The notes under the pieces are model-generated. The model was not told where the DNA came from. It did no database searches and worked only from the letters and a program-made list of their open reading frames with translations. A DNA stretch of 64,000 nucleotides from Chryseobacterium sp. MYb7 (lineage in GTDB: Bacteria; Bacteroidota; Bacteroidia; Flavobacteriales; Weeksellaceae). Position numbers and translations under genes: made by a program. Location of the stretch: contig NZ_PCOU01000004.1 in the NCBI RefSeq assembly GCF_002979455.1, positions 1 to 64,000 of the forward strand. The letters are read 5' to 3'. Every line of letters begins with the position of its first letter. Position 1 is the stretch's first letter. Shown piece by piece: positions 1-9,700 of this stretch.

Positions 1-111
1 TTAGGATATAAAACAGCTAAAAGACGCATCGCTATGGAACTTCGGGATATGATTACCGCAATTCTAATAATATTTGCAGGGGGTGATCCTGCAAAAGTCT
101 TCAAAACTTAA
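1..111 (+). CDS. 3' end of an unidentified gene
   Basis: Frame 1 is open from the first base to a TAA at 109-111 and gives the last 36 residues of a protein that starts outside the window. The tail contains a hydrophobic stretch (ITAILIIFAGG) followed by DPAKVFKT. I do not recognise the family from so short a piece. It converges on ruvC, and the hairpin at 122-146 lies between the two genes. Confidence 0.6.
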   Translation, partial: LGYKTAKRRIAMELRDMITAILIIFAGGDPAKVFKT

Positions 112-121
112 AACATAAAAA

Positions 122-146
122 ATGGTCGGAAATTTCTTCCGACCAT
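122..146 (-). terminator. Intrinsic terminator of ruvC, probably bidirectional
   Basis: Arms 122-131 and 137-146 form a perfect 10-bp stem with a 5-nt loop. On the minus strand the stem runs straight into a T tract, so ruvC is the main user. On the plus strand a weaker T run follows at 153-157. Confidence 0.8.
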
Positions 147-169
147 GACTACTTTTTAAGGGCTTTTTT

Positions 170-724
170 TTATTTCAATCTATCAGGATTCTGCTTTAGA
201 AAGCTTTCCCATCCGGAATAAGATTTAGTATCTGATATCGTTCCGGAATTAAAATGATGGCATACCGCAACAGCAAGGCCGTCGGAAGCATCTAAATATT
301 TTGTTGGGAACTCCTTTAAGTTAAGTAGATTCTGGAGCATTCCTGCAACCTGTTCTTTACTGGCATTTCCGTTTCCGGTGATGGCCATTTTGATTTTTTT
401 AGGAGAATATTCAGTGATAGGAATATTTCTGTAAAGACTGGCAGCCATAGCAACTCCCTGTGCACGGCCCAATTTCAGCATACTTTGTACATTCTTTCCA
501 AAGAAAGGAGCTTCCAGGGCTACTTCATCAGGATGAAACTCATCAATAAGGGATAATGTTCTTTCAAAAATATATTTGAGTTTCGTTTCGTGATTAGGAT
601 ATTTCTTTAAAATAAGCTCATGGATAGAAACCATCTCCATTTTTCCTTTTTTTACGGAGATAATACCAAATCCCATTACTGTAGTTCCCGGGTCAATACC
701 TAAAATTATTTTCTCTGAAATCAT
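170..724 (-). CDS. ruvC: Crossover junction endodeoxyribonuclease RuvC
   Basis: This is the Holliday-junction resolvase that works with RuvAB to cut four-way junctions in recombination and repair. Over 184 residues the RNase H-like catalytic acidic residues are visible: D11 in GIDPGT, E71 in ALEAPFF, and D145/D148 in YLDASDG, the same spacing as in the known family. The C-terminal tail is slightly long. No ruvA or ruvB is nearby. A TAnnTTTG element ends 5 nt before the ATG, so the mRNA is probably leaderless or nearly so. The family call is firm. Confidence 0.97.
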   Translation of the reverse strand: MISEKIILGIDPGTTVMGFGIISVKKGKMEMVSIHELILKKYPNHETKLKYIFERTLSLIDEFHPDEVALEAPFFGKNVQSMLKLGRAQGVAMAASLYRNIPITEYSPKKIKMAITGNGNASKEQVAGMLQNLLNLKEFPTKYLDASDGLAVAVCHHFNSGTISDTKSYSGWESFLKQNPDRLK

Positions 725-729
725 TGCCC

Positions 730-737
730 CAAAGATA
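730..737 (-). promoter_or_regulatory. -7 promoter element of ruvC
   Basis: The minus strand reads TATCTTTG, matching the Bacteroidetes TAnnTTTG -7 consensus, 5 nt before the ruvC ATG. No clear -33 TTG is seen. Confidence 0.5.
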
Positions 738-827
738 AGGCTTTCTAGGCTTTAAGTATAAAAAAGTATTGAACTGAATTGTCATTTATGTTTGATATAT
801 TTAAAACTTTAGTACCTTTAAACAAAA

Positions 828-1325
828 ATGATTATGAAAAATGTATTTAATGTACTCATTGTTCCTGTTTTTCTGTTTTGCAGCTTCCAAAAAGAGAATG
901 GAGAGCCTCAAAACAAGAAATTGAATTCAGAAACGGTTATAAAGAAAAGTGAGAGAATTATTTATCTGTTTTTCAAGGCGGATAAAGATCAGTCAGGAAA
1001 CGCAAAGATTACCCTTCAGAACAGTAAAATTGCAGATGGCAGATTGAAACATATCTCTTCTTTTGAAAGAAATGAAGTTCGTAAAGGAGATCTTATTATC
1101 AGTTTGACAAGTTCAAACGGAAAAGAAGTGGCTCAACAGCTTGTAAGAGATCCTTTCAATCCTGAAATGGAAGTATACGAAAAAGAAGGAATCACCAGAC
1201 ATAGAGCTTCCCTTCAAAAAACGGAGTTCAGTGCAAGATTTTCCTTTTCTGAGAATGTTCAGATGGTGAAAGTTGAAAAAGCAACTGAAGACGGAGTACA
1301 ACTATTATTTACACAAAAGCTATAA
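828..1325 (+). CDS. Hypothetical exported protein, possible lipoprotein
   Basis: A 165-residue protein of unknown function. The N-terminus is hydrophobic and ends in FLFC, a poor lipobox, then turns polar and lysine-rich, so export is likely but lipidation is uncertain. The rest is a charged, probably beta-rich soluble domain with no motif I recognise. An in-frame ATG at 834 is an alternative start. TACCTTTA at 813-820 is a near-match to the -7 element. The stop is one base before the start of the secreted M64 peptidase, so the two are very likely co-transcribed and may act together at the envelope. Confidence 0.75.
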   Translation: MIMKNVFNVLIVPVFLFCSFQKENGEPQNKKLNSETVIKKSERIIYLFFKADKDQSGNAKITLQNSKIADGRLKHISSFERNEVRKGDLIISLTSSNGKEVAQQLVRDPFNPEMEVYEKEGITRHRASLQKTEFSARFSFSENVQMVKVEKATEDGVQLLFTQKL

Positions 1326-1326
1326 T

Positions 1327-2688
1327 ATGAAAAAAGTTTTATTTTCCCTTTTAATAGGAAGCAGCTGTTTTGCCCAGACATTTGAAACGGTTCCGCTTTT
1401 ACAGAACGGAGACAATAGTAAGCGTGTTATTATTGCTATTCTGGGAGACGGATTTACCGCGGCACAGCAAACCGATTTTACTACATCTGCTCAAAATACA
1501 GTTAACTACCTTTTTACAAAAAGTCCTTATACAGAATATAAAAATTACTTTAATGCGTACGCTGTAAAAGTAATTTCTACAGAATCTGGAGTGAAGCATC
1601 CGGGGACGGCAACAGATGTTGTGGAGCCCGTAATTCCTGTATCCAATCCTAATAACTATCTTGGTTCTACTTTTGATGTCGGAGTTCACAGATGCTTATA
1701 CAGTAATACGTCCAATACAGTAGGACAGGTATTGGCTGCCAATGTTCCTGATTATGATATCACCTATGTATTAGGGAATTCTACAGAATATGGTGGTTGT
1801 GGAGGAACTTATGCTTTTGCTTCGTTAAATGCTTCTGCAAATGAAATTGTAGTACACGAGCTGGGGCATTCCTTCGGAAAATTAGCTGATGAATACTGGT
1901 TTGCAGGATCATTGGAATCACCAAATAAAACTCAAAACTCTAATCCTGCTACCATAAAATGGAAAAACTGGGTAGGATTGAACGGGGTAGGAGTATACGC
2001 TCATGCTGAAAGTCCTACATGGTTCAGACCGCATCAGAGTTGTGAGATGAGGTATCTCAACCAGCAGTTTTGTTCTGTGTGTAAAGAAGCGATCATTGAA
2101 AGAATTCACTCTTTGGTTTCTCCTGTAGATTCCTATACACCGGCAAACAATACTTCAGTGGATGCTACTTCTAATGTTACTTTCACAGTAAATGAAATTC
2201 TTCCTATTCCTAATACATTGGTAAATACCTGGACCTTAAACGGTATGCCTCTGTCATCATCAACAGGATATTCAGTCACAGTTACACCAGCACAGCTTAA
2301 TGAAGGAAATAATACACTTACAGTTTCTGTAGTAGATAATAATCCGCTTTTGAAAGTTGATAATCACAGTACCCTTCACGTTACCAATGTTACATGGACG
2401 CTTAGTAAAGCTACTCTTGGTACTTCGGAAGTGAAAGCAGAAGAAAGACGTTTCAGTATCTATCCAAATCCTACGGACGGAGAGTTTTTTATTAAAGGAA
2501 AACAAGGCTTCTCAAAAGATGTGAAAGTAGAAGTTTATGATGCTTCCGGGAAAATGATTCCATCCAGATTTGAACTCAATGATTCCGCAATAAAGGTGGA
2601 TATTAAAAACTATCCGGTAGGCACTTACCTGCTGAATGTAAAAGAAAACAAAACGCTGATTCTTTCTCAGAAAGTCATCAAAGAATAA
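1327..2688 (+). CDS. Secreted M64-family zinc metallopeptidase with T9SS type A sorting domain
   Basis: A 453-residue secreted peptidase. A signal peptide (residues 1-16, ending CFA) precedes a catalytic domain with the zinc signature HELGHSFGKLADEY: H177, E178 and H181, with DE at 188-189. This is typical of peptidase family M64 (IgA peptidase). After a beta-sandwich-like region, the last ~75 residues form a T9SS type A C-terminal domain (FSIYPNPTDGEF, then GTYLLNV), which directs transport across the outer membrane. The start at 1327 was chosen because it gives a clean signal peptide and begins right after the upstream stop. A longer in-frame version from 1273 would overlap that gene. The substrate is unknown. 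Confidence 0.9.
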   Translation: MKKVLFSLLIGSSCFAQTFETVPLLQNGDNSKRVIIAILGDGFTAAQQTDFTTSAQNTVNYLFTKSPYTEYKNYFNAYAVKVISTESGVKHPGTATDVVEPVIPVSNPNNYLGSTFDVGVHRCLYSNTSNTVGQVLAANVPDYDITYVLGNSTEYGGCGGTYAFASLNASANEIVVHELGHSFGKLADEYWFAGSLESPNKTQNSNPATIKWKNWVGLNGVGVYAHAESPTWFRPHQSCEMRYLNQQFCSVCKEAIIERIHSLVSPVDSYTPANNTSVDATSNVTFTVNEILPIPNTLVNTWTLNGMPLSSSTGYSVTVTPAQLNEGNNTLTVSVVDNNPLLKVDNHSTLHVTNVTWTLSKATLGTSEVKAEERRFSIYPNPTDGEFFIKGKQGFSKDVKVEVYDASGKMIPSRFELNDSAIKVDIKNYPVGTYLLNVKENKTLILSQKVIKE

Positions 2689-2696
2689 TATAACGA

Positions 2697-2717
2697 AACC
2701 GGCTGTAGCAGCCGGTT
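2697..2717. terminator. Bidirectional terminator between convergent genes
   Basis: A perfect 9-bp stem (AACCGGCTG / CAGCCGGTT) with a 3-nt loop is followed by T runs on the plus strand. It separates the M64 peptidase from the convergent 2H phosphoesterase gene. Confidence 0.85.
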
Positions 2718-2718
2718 T

Positions 2719-3243
2719 TTATTTTGTTAGTTTTTTTTCAGCAATAGGAATCCATTGCTCTTCATGACGCAGGAGTAAAATCTTATCAACTAAGAATTTA
2801 GTTTGATATTCTTTCCCTTTGTATTTATCCCAGGCTTTGAGGTAATTCTCCCAGGTCAGATTTCTATATCCTACAGTCATGTGAGGATGAAAAGAATATT
2901 TACCAAAATTAAACTGTTCCTTTACTCTTTGATAAAGCTCTGTTAAATATAAGTTTTCTGTTGGCTGAACATAAAGCACCGGATTTTTAGGATTAGGAAA
3001 GCTTCCAAATCCATTCAGTTCGATCTCAAAAGGAGTCATTTCTGTATTGATTTTCTGAAAAGCAGTATGAATGTCACTTTCCAGTTCCAATTCTCTGGAA
3101 AATGGAGGGAAGAGCGTAATGTGGGCTTCATTCTTTAAAGCTTTGGAATTAGCATAATAAATGGCTAAATCTTTTTTAAAGACTTTTACTTCTTCAATAA
3201 TCTCCTGAGGAGGGTAGATGGCTATGAAGTACATTTTTTTCAT
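2719..3243 (-). CDS. 2H phosphoesterase (2'-5' RNA ligase-like protein)
   Basis: A 174-residue cytoplasmic protein with the two HxTx motifs of the 2H phosphoesterase (LigT/ThpR) superfamily: HITL at 41-44 and HMTV near residue 120. The N-terminus MYFIAIYPP and the preceding KNEAHITLFPP are typical. Family members hydrolyse cyclic phosphodiesters or 2'-5' linkages in RNA or nucleotides. The physiological substrate cannot be read from sequence. It lies 35 bp downstream of the serine hydrolase gene on the same strand. Confidence 0.85.
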   Translation of the reverse strand: MKKMYFIAIYPPQEIIEEVKVFKKDLAIYYANSKALKNEAHITLFPPFSRELELESDIHTAFQKINTEMTPFEIELNGFGSFPNPKNPVLYVQPTENLYLTELYQRVKEQFNFGKYSFHPHMTVGYRNLTWENYLKAWDKYKGKEYQTKFLVDKILLLRHEEQWIPIAEKKLTK

Positions 3244-3278
3244 AGTATAATTTAAGCTTTTTTAACGGCCAGAGAAAA

Positions 3279-4388
3279 TTAATCCTTTGATCTAAGTTGT
3301 GCAAGTGTATTTTCAAGATGATCTGTGATCTTTTTTACTTCAATATGAGGTCTGAAGATTACGCCTTTTCCTCTTTCCTCATCGGCAATATTCGAAAGTA
3401 TTATTACAGAAGTCTTTGTATCCGGGTAATAGATGTTTAAAGAAGGGGAACCTTTAATATAGCCGCTGTGGAAATAAGAATTTGGCAGTCCTATATTAAG
3501 CATGATTCCATAAGCATAGCCTATCTTTCCGAAGGTGGCATGGTGCCTTTCCGAGCTTTTTGCCATGAATAGCTTCAGTGTTTCAGGTTTTAAAATTTTT
3601 CCACCATACAAAGCATTGTTCCACGAATGAAGATCCTGAATGGTTGATAATATTCCGCCGGCTGGAGTTCCTATTTCTTTTCCGCCTAATCTTTTCGGCA
3701 TATTCGGAACTTCTGAAAACTTAGCAGGTGTACCGACATAAGCACTTGCAAAGTTATTTCCTTTAAAAATATTTCCAGTTGAAGAATGAGCCATTCCTGC
3801 TTTTTTGAACAGTTCCAGAGCATTCTCATCATATGACTTTCCGGATACTTTTTCCACAATCTTTCCAAGCGTATTAAATCCGTCATTGGAATAGAAAAAA
3901 TCTGAACCGCTTTTAAACATCAGCTTTCCACCCATCAGGTTCAATCCTGAAGTATGATTGAGTAACTGATGAATCGTAATGTTTTCATATTCTTTGGTCT
4001 GGAATTCCTTCAGATATTTTGAAGCTTTATCCGTTACATTAAGTTTTCCCTGTTCCATCTGAAGCAGAATCATGACAGCAGTGAACTGCTTGCTTACAGA
4101 TCCTATCGCAAAAATAGTATTGCTGTCAATTTTAGTTTTCCTTTTAAAATCCGAATAACCATTTTCTCTTCTATAAAGAGGAAGAGAGTCTTTAAAAACG
4201 GCAATGCTTCCATTGAAATGATACTTTTTGAAAGTGGAATCAAGCTGTTGTTCTAAAAGTGTTTTCTGAAAAGCTGCAATAGTAGAATCAACAATAGCTT
4301 TCTTGTCAACAGGAGCAATTTTAGGAGTTTCAGTGGTGCAGGAAAACAAAAAACAGAAAAGGGACAGGATAATAAAATTTTTGATCAC
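3279..4388 (-). CDS. Serine hydrolase, beta-lactamase class C/PBP-like lipoprotein
   Basis: A 369-residue lipoprotein: hydrophobic signal then lipobox LFSC with C17. The catalytic domain carries S97-x-x-K100 (SVSK), Y166-S-N168 and a late HSGYIKG in place of the third motif, the pattern of class C beta-lactamase-like esterases and peptidases. It may be a D-aminopeptidase, an esterase or a peptidoglycan-active enzyme. A true resistance beta-lactamase is unlikely given lipid anchoring and an N-terminal linker of about 40 residues. A 35-bp gap to the 2H phosphoesterase suggests co-transcription. Confidence 0.88.
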   Translation of the reverse strand: MIKNFIILSLFCFLFSCTTETPKIAPVDKKAIVDSTIAAFQKTLLEQQLDSTFKKYHFNGSIAVFKDSLPLYRRENGYSDFKRKTKIDSNTIFAIGSVSKQFTAVMILLQMEQGKLNVTDKASKYLKEFQTKEYENITIHQLLNHTSGLNLMGGKLMFKSGSDFFYSNDGFNTLGKIVEKVSGKSYDENALELFKKAGMAHSSTGNIFKGNNFASAYVGTPAKFSEVPNMPKRLGGKEIGTPAGGILSTIQDLHSWNNALYGGKILKPETLKLFMAKSSERHHATFGKIGYAYGIMLNIGLPNSYFHSGYIKGSPSLNIYYPDTKTSVIILSNIADEERGKGVIFRPHIEVKKITDHLENTLAQLRSKD

Positions 4389-4585
4389 AGGTGTTGTATT
4401 TTTTTAATGATGATTGATACTCTTAAAGATACTAAAATATCCAAAAGAGTAGTAAGGGAAGCAAATTGCGTGCTAGGATGAGGTACCGGAGCAATTTAAT
4501 AAGGATTTAATCTATACTTGTGAAGTATTCGGTAAATATTTAACCTTATGAATGAAATCCTGAACGAAATGAAATAATAGATTGA

Positions 4586-4617
4586 AAAAGCCTGTGAAAG
4601 AATATTCACAGGCTTTT
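4586..4617 (-). terminator. Terminator downstream of the ATP-pyrophosphatase gene
   Basis: A 13-bp stem (arms 4586-4598 and 4605-4617) with a 6-nt loop sits immediately after the minus-strand stop at 4619. T runs flank it on both strands. Confidence 0.8.
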
Positions 4618-4618
4618 T

Positions 4619-5323
4619 TTATAGTAGATCACAAAACCAGAAAACGTATTCTCCATCTTCTTCATCAGGAGATGTTTTTGGTTTAGGATACGTTTTCTTT
4701 ACTGTTTCTCCAATTTCAAACTGAATTGGATTTTTGAAAATCGGCCCATCAAAAGTAAAGGTATGAAATTCCCCATTTTCTCCGCATGGATCTACATTTT
4801 CAGGAAGATCATCAATGAATTTCTGATCAATAATTCGTCCGGCAAAGCTTTTATCAAGGTAAGATCCATTGACGCAGGTTACAATGGTTTTAAAGCCAAG
4901 ATCTAAAAATTCATGGATGAGGTGGGAGGTATTTTGTTTCCAAAGAGGAAATACAGCTTTTATCCCGATGGTATTTAGTTGGTCTTCTCTGTATTTTCGC
5001 AGGTCTTCTAGGAAAATATCCCCAAAAACAGAATGAGTAATACCCTGAGCCTGTATTTCAGTCATTGTTTTACTCATAATTTGCTGATACTCTTCCATGG
5101 ATGGCTCTTTGGGAAGTTCCATTTTAATTAACGGAATCCCGAGGCTTTCTGCTTGTTTTTCTAAAAAAGAAATGGGAACGCCATGCATAGAGATTCTTTG
5201 AAACTCCTGATTGATGCTGGTCAGCAGAGTTGCAATCTCGTACCGATCTTCCTGTAGTATTTTATAAAGGGCAAGGGCAGAATCTTTTCCGCTGCTCCAG
5301 TTGAATAAAGCTTTTGGTTTCAT
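4619..5323 (-). CDS. Dph6-like adenine nucleotide alpha-hydrolase (N-type ATP-pyrophosphatase)
   Basis: A 234-residue cytoplasmic enzyme with the PP-loop SSGKDS at residues 10-15, followed by GVFGDI-like and NGSYLDKSFAGR segments typical of the Dph6/MJ0570 (diphthine-ammonia ligase-like) family. Bacteria lack diphthamide, so the bacterial members presumably activate and amidate another substrate. That function is unknown. The late FDGPIF segment is also typical. It appears to be monocistronic, with a candidate -7 element at 5341-5348 and a strong terminator. Confidence 0.88.
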   Translation of the reverse strand: MKPKALFNWSSGKDSALALYKILQEDRYEIATLLTSINQEFQRISMHGVPISFLEKQAESLGIPLIKMELPKEPSMEEYQQIMSKTMTEIQAQGITHSVFGDIFLEDLRKYREDQLNTIGIKAVFPLWKQNTSHLIHEFLDLGFKTIVTCVNGSYLDKSFAGRIIDQKFIDDLPENVDPCGENGEFHTFTFDGPIFKNPIQFEIGETVKKTYPKPKTSPDEEDGEYVFWFCDLL

Positions 5324-5340
5324 TTAAAATAAAAATCTCT

Positions 5341-5348
5341 CAAAAATA
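5341..5348 (-). promoter_or_regulatory. -7 promoter element of the ATP-pyrophosphatase gene
   Basis: The minus strand reads TATTTTTG 18 nt before the ATG at 5323. It lies in the loop of a weak inverted repeat (5332-5339 with 5351-5358) that could alternatively end the upstream gene. Confidence 0.4.
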
Positions 5349-5380
5349 GGGAGATTTTGTGGTTAATACGATATGAAATA

Positions 5381-6271
5381 CTATTGCCGGTAGGATACAA
5401 TCACTCCGTTTTCCACATCATATTCTTCGAAGAGTTCTTTCGCATAGGCTTCCGTTAGAAAATAAGACCGGATATTGTTTTTCTTTTTATTTTCTTCATA
5501 TTCTTCCTTAGAGATCAACACACCATCAAGAAAATACAGAAAGTCATTATTCTTAGGATTGGGTTGCAATTCTTTTGCTTTATTCAAATCCAGAGTTACC
5601 GAGAAATCATCTTTAATCTGCCTGCTTTCAATAAAAAGGAAATACTTATTTTTGTTCCATTCATCATCCTTACCTGTCTGATTTTCAATGACAAAAATGT
5701 TTTTAAATTTTATATTATCAGAAGGAATGTTTAGGTAATTCTCATAGCCAGAACTAAATTTTTGGGTGGGAGTAAGAATGGTAATAAAATAATTTTGACT
5801 TAAAATTTTTTCATTTCCCAAAAGCTTAATTTTCAGATTTCTGGTCACATTACCTTTAGGATAATATCCTTTTGATCCATAAGGAGGCTCTTCTACTGGC
5901 TTGACGGCATAGACAATAAGTCCGTCCAAATTATCATATCTTCGGAGGGTATCCATTTTTGTTTTTTGTGCCTCGATATTAGACATGAATAGTACGGAAA
6001 GGAAAACTCCTCCGGCCAATTTATTCAAAGGAATATCAGACAGACTATAGCTGATGATTGGCTTTTTACCAGGAGAAGATATTCTGCCTGCCTGAATTCT
6101 TCCACAAATGGAATCATTGGATTGCAATAATACTTTGATTTCTTCATCCGTTTTCTGCGTAAGATCATGGACTTTCCTTGAACAAAAATCACAAAAACTT
6201 CCGCCGGGAACATCCTGCATGTTTTCTCTGCCGACGTGGCAAGGCTCATTGATTCGAAATTCCTTTTCCAT
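5381..6271 (-). CDS. Membrane protein with N-terminal Cys-containing domain, unknown function
   Basis: A 296-residue protein. The N-terminal ~60 residues contain EPC (C11), GGSFCDFCSRKVHDLT (C27, C30) and a further Cys near residue 57, resembling the short EPC...FCxxCxxxVxD(F/L)T module found at the start of many Bacteroidetes membrane proteins. It may bind metal or be redox-active, but no one has told us which from sequence alone. A single hydrophobic segment lies around residues 85-102. The rest (~190 residues) is polar and probably outside the cytoplasm. It is transcribed toward the ATP-pyrophosphatase gene with a 57-bp gap. Confidence 0.75.
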   Translation of the reverse strand: MEKEFRINEPCHVGRENMQDVPGGSFCDFCSRKVHDLTQKTDEEIKVLLQSNDSICGRIQAGRISSPGKKPIISYSLSDIPLNKLAGGVFLSVLFMSNIEAQKTKMDTLRRYDNLDGLIVYAVKPVEEPPYGSKGYYPKGNVTRNLKIKLLGNEKILSQNYFITILTPTQKFSSGYENYLNIPSDNIKFKNIFVIENQTGKDDEWNKNKYFLFIESRQIKDDFSVTLDLNKAKELQPNPKNNDFLYFLDGVLISKEEYEENKKKNNIRSYFLTEAYAKELFEEYDVENGVIVSYRQ

Positions 6272-6301
6272 GATATCAGTTTTGTTTAGATTAAAAATAC
6301 A

Positions 6302-6330
6302 AAAAAACTCCTGAACCTATCAGGAGTTTT
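6302..6330 (-). terminator. Terminator of the small lipoprotein gene
   Basis: A 12-bp perfect stem (6302-6313 with 6319-6330) and a 5-nt loop, flanked by A/T runs on both sides, lies just downstream of the stop at 6352. Confidence 0.85.
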
Positions 6331-6351
6331 TTATTTACAAAGGAGATTTCC

Positions 6352-6552
6352 TTATTTTGAAGCTGGCTTTCCGTAGTTGTTTAGGGAGCTTGTAACATCA
6401 ACTCTATCTTTCTCTGCCTTATCTCTTTTTTGTAATTCTTCCACATTTCTAACCATATCGCTTTTATGAGCATTGTCCACAGGAGTAGTTTTACAAGAAC
6501 TTAATACCACAAAAAGGCCAAACACCGAAATAATTTTAATACATGTTTTCAT
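6352..6552 (-). CDS. Small lipoprotein, unknown function
   Basis: A 66-residue protein: signal peptide with lipobox LSSC (C20), then a charged, probably helical tail (VEELQKRDKAEKDR). No known family is recognised. The strong signal sequence, its own -7 element (6569-6576) and its own terminator support a real gene. Probably anchored in the inner or outer membrane as a short helical lipoprotein. Confidence 0.75.
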   Translation of the reverse strand: MKTCIKIISVFGLFVVLSSCKTTPVDNAHKSDMVRNVEELQKRDKAEKDRVDVTSSLNNYGKPASK

Positions 6553-6568
6553 TCAAATTTTTTGCTGG

Positions 6569-6576
6569 CAAATATA
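6569..6576 (-). promoter_or_regulatory. -7 promoter element of the small lipoprotein gene
   Basis: The minus strand reads TATATTTG 16 nt before the ATG at 6552, matching TAnnTTTG. Confidence 0.5.
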
Positions 6577-6664
6577 TAGGATCACATCAGTTTATTTTTA
6601 ATTTTTAACAAACATTATAAACAAGCCCATCAAAAATTATAATTTTTTCACATTAAAAATAAAA

Positions 6665-6691
6665 AAACCTCAAAGAATTTCTTTGAGGTTT
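6665..6691 (-). terminator. Terminator of icmF
   Basis: Arms 6665-6675 and 6681-6691 pair perfectly over 11 bp with a 5-nt loop. On the minus strand a T tract follows. Confidence 0.85.
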
Positions 6692-6720
6692 GATGTATAA
6701 AAAATGTCTGTCACATAGAC

Positions 6721-9700
6721 TTACATATTTCTTCTGTACTTACCACCTACTTCAAATAAAGCATTGGTAATTTGTCCTAAAGAACAGTATTTCACAGCAT
6801 CCATCATCATTTCAAACAAGTTTTGCTGGTTGATGGCTGCGTGCTGAAGTTGTTTTAAAGCTTCTTCAGATCTGCTCTCATTCGCTTGCTGGAAGTTATG
6901 AAGAGACACAATCTGTGCTTGTTTTTCTTCTTCTGTAGAACGGATAACTTCTCCCGGTAAAACGGTTGGGGAACCGTCTTTTCCTAAGAAGGTATTTACT
7001 CCGATGATCGGATATTCGCCCGTATGTTTCAACCATTCGTAATGCATTGATTCTTCCTGGATTTTTGAACGCTGGTACATGGTTTCCATTGCACCAAGAA
7101 CACCGCCTCTTTCTGTAATTCTGTCGAATTCTGCATATACAGCTTCTTCTACAAGATCTGTTAATTCTTCAATGATGAATGATCCCTGAAGTGGATTTTC
7201 GTTTTTCGCTAATCCTAATTCTTTATTAATGATCAGCTGAATAGCCATTGCTCTTCTTACAGATTGCTCGGTAGGTGTTGTAATTGCTTCATCATAAGCA
7301 TTTGTGTGAAGAGAGTTACAGTTATCATAGATCGCATAAAGTGCCTGAAGTGTAGTTCTGATGTCGTTGAAATCAATTTCCTGAGCATGCAGAGAGCGTC
7401 CTGAAGTCTGGATGTGGTATTTCAGCATCTGGCTTCTTTCGTCTGCTCCGTATTTTAATTTCATTGCTTTAGCCCAGATTCTTCTTGCTACACGTCCAAT
7501 TACTGAATATTCAGGGTCGATACCGTTAGAGAAGAAGAAAGATAAGTTCGGTGCAAAATCATTGATATCCATTCCACGGCTTAAGTAATATTCCACATAC
7601 GTGAAACCGTTTGCCAATGTGAATGCCAATTGGGAAACCGGGTTGGCTCCTGCTTCAGCAATATGATATCCTGAAATAGAAACAGAGTAGAAGTTTCTTA
7701 CTTTTTCTGTAATGAAATATTCCTGAACATCACCCATTAATCTCAAGGCAAATTCTGTAGAGAAGATACATGTATTCTGAGCCTGGTCTTCTTTTAAGAT
7801 GTCAGCCTGAACTGTACCACGAACAGTAGCGATTGTTTTTGCTTTGATTTCCGCATATACATCTGCAGGAATCACTTCATCTCCTGTTAGTCCTAAAAGC
7901 TGTAGTCCCAAACCATTATTGGATGGAGGAAGTTCCCCGTTGTATTTTGGTCTTTCTAACCCTTTATCATCAAATTTCTCCTTCAGCTTAGCTTCTACTT
8001 TAGCCTCTAAACCATTTTCTTTGATATATTTTTCAACATTTTGGTCGATGGCAGCATTCATGAAGAAAGCTAACAGCATCGGTGCAGGGCCGTTGATGGT
8101 CATTGAAACCGAAGTCAATGCATTTACCAGATCAAATCCGGAGTATAATTTCTTAGCATCGTCCAATGTAGCGATAGAAACTCCTGCATTCCCGATTTTA
8201 CCATAAATATCTGGTGGTAAAGCAGGATCCTGACCGTACAATGTTACAGAGTCAAAAGCTGTAGAAAGACGTTTTGCAGGCATTTCTGCAGAAACATAAT
8301 GGAATCTTCTGTTGGTTCTTTCAGGGCCTCCTTCCCCTGCAAACATCCTTGTAGGATCTTCACCGGTTCTCTTGAACGGATAAATACCTGCAGTATAAGG
8401 GAAACTTCCCGGAAGGTTTTCCTGTCCTTTCCATTGGATCAGATCACCCCAGTCATTGTATTTTGGTAATGAAATTTTTGGAATTCTTAGGTGAGATAAA
8501 GATTCTGTAGAAGTTTCAACTTTGATCTCTTTTCCTCTTACGAAATAAGAATAAAACTCTGCTTGGAAAGCTTTTTTTGTATCGTCCCAAGTTCTCAGGA
8601 AATCGATATTATCCTGTTGAAGCTCTTTTTCTGCTTTTTGATATTCAGCATCCAAAACTTCATTGGATATGATATTTTTTACGCCTTCAATATGATACAT
8701 TTTTCTGGCTAATTCTGCCTGTTTTTCAATATTGATGTCGTATTGTTTATTATTTTCAACAATTTCAGAAAGGTAACGAACTCTTTTTGGAGGAATAATA
8801 GTTACTTCTTCTGTAATTTCCTGCTCCACAAAAGTTTTTAGATTTAATTCAGAGAATTTATCATTTACTTTTGAAACTAATCTGTTGTATAATTCTGTAG
8901 TTCCGTGATCATTAAACTGAGATGCTTTGGTTGCATACACCGGCATATCATCTAATGGACTTTCCCATAGCAAATGGTTTCTCTGGAACTGTTTTCTTAC
9001 CGCCTGAAGAGCATCCAATGCGCCACGTTTGTCAGATTTATTCAATGCTACCAAATCTGCATAGTCTAACATGTCGATTTTTTCCAACTGTGTAGAAGCT
9101 CCATATTCAGGAGTCATTACATACATGGAAACGTCTGCAAAATCCGAAACTTCTGAACCAGACTGCCCGATCCCTGAAGTTTCAAGAATGATTACATCCG
9201 GATGTGCCAGTTTCAGTACATTCAGTGCAGAGTGAATGAAAGGAGAAACAGAAACGTTGTTTTCTCTGGTAGCCATAGAACGCATATAAACTCTAGGATC
9301 ATTGATCGCGTTCATACGGATTCTGTCTCCCAATAAAGCACCTCCGGTTTTCTTTTTCGAAGGGTCAATGGAAATAATGGCGATTTTTTTGTCAGTATTT
9401 GAACGTAAGAAACGTCTTACCAATTCATCTGTTAAAGAAGACTTACCTGCTCCTCCGGTACCAGTAATACCAATGATTGGAATGGTTAAATCTTTGGATT
9501 TTTCATCGATAGCCTTTACAAGTTCCGGTTTTTCTTCTGAGAAGTTTTCAACGGCAGAGATGATTTGTGCAATGCTTGATGGGTTTTCAAAACTGATATC
9601 ATCAAGATCTTTTGCTGTAACGTCTTTTCCTGTAGCAAAATCTGATCGGTGTACCAGATCATCAATCATTCCCTGAAGTCCAAGTTCACGGCCGTCATCC

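Noticed and set aside
4548..4577. Nine-codon frame (MNEILNEMK) before a hairpin
   Set aside because: It has no promoter or conserved context. The hairpin is explained as the terminator of the minus-strand gene at 4619.
5332..5358. AAAATCTC/GAGATTTT repeat as a terminator of the gene at 5381-6271
   Set aside because: It may act so, but the loop contains a -7 element for the downstream gene. The stem is weak, so I list the promoter and leave the terminator unclaimed.
9302..9676. 124-codon plus-strand frame opposite icmF
   Set aside because: It lies entirely within icmF, whose P-loop and B12 motifs establish the minus strand as coding.
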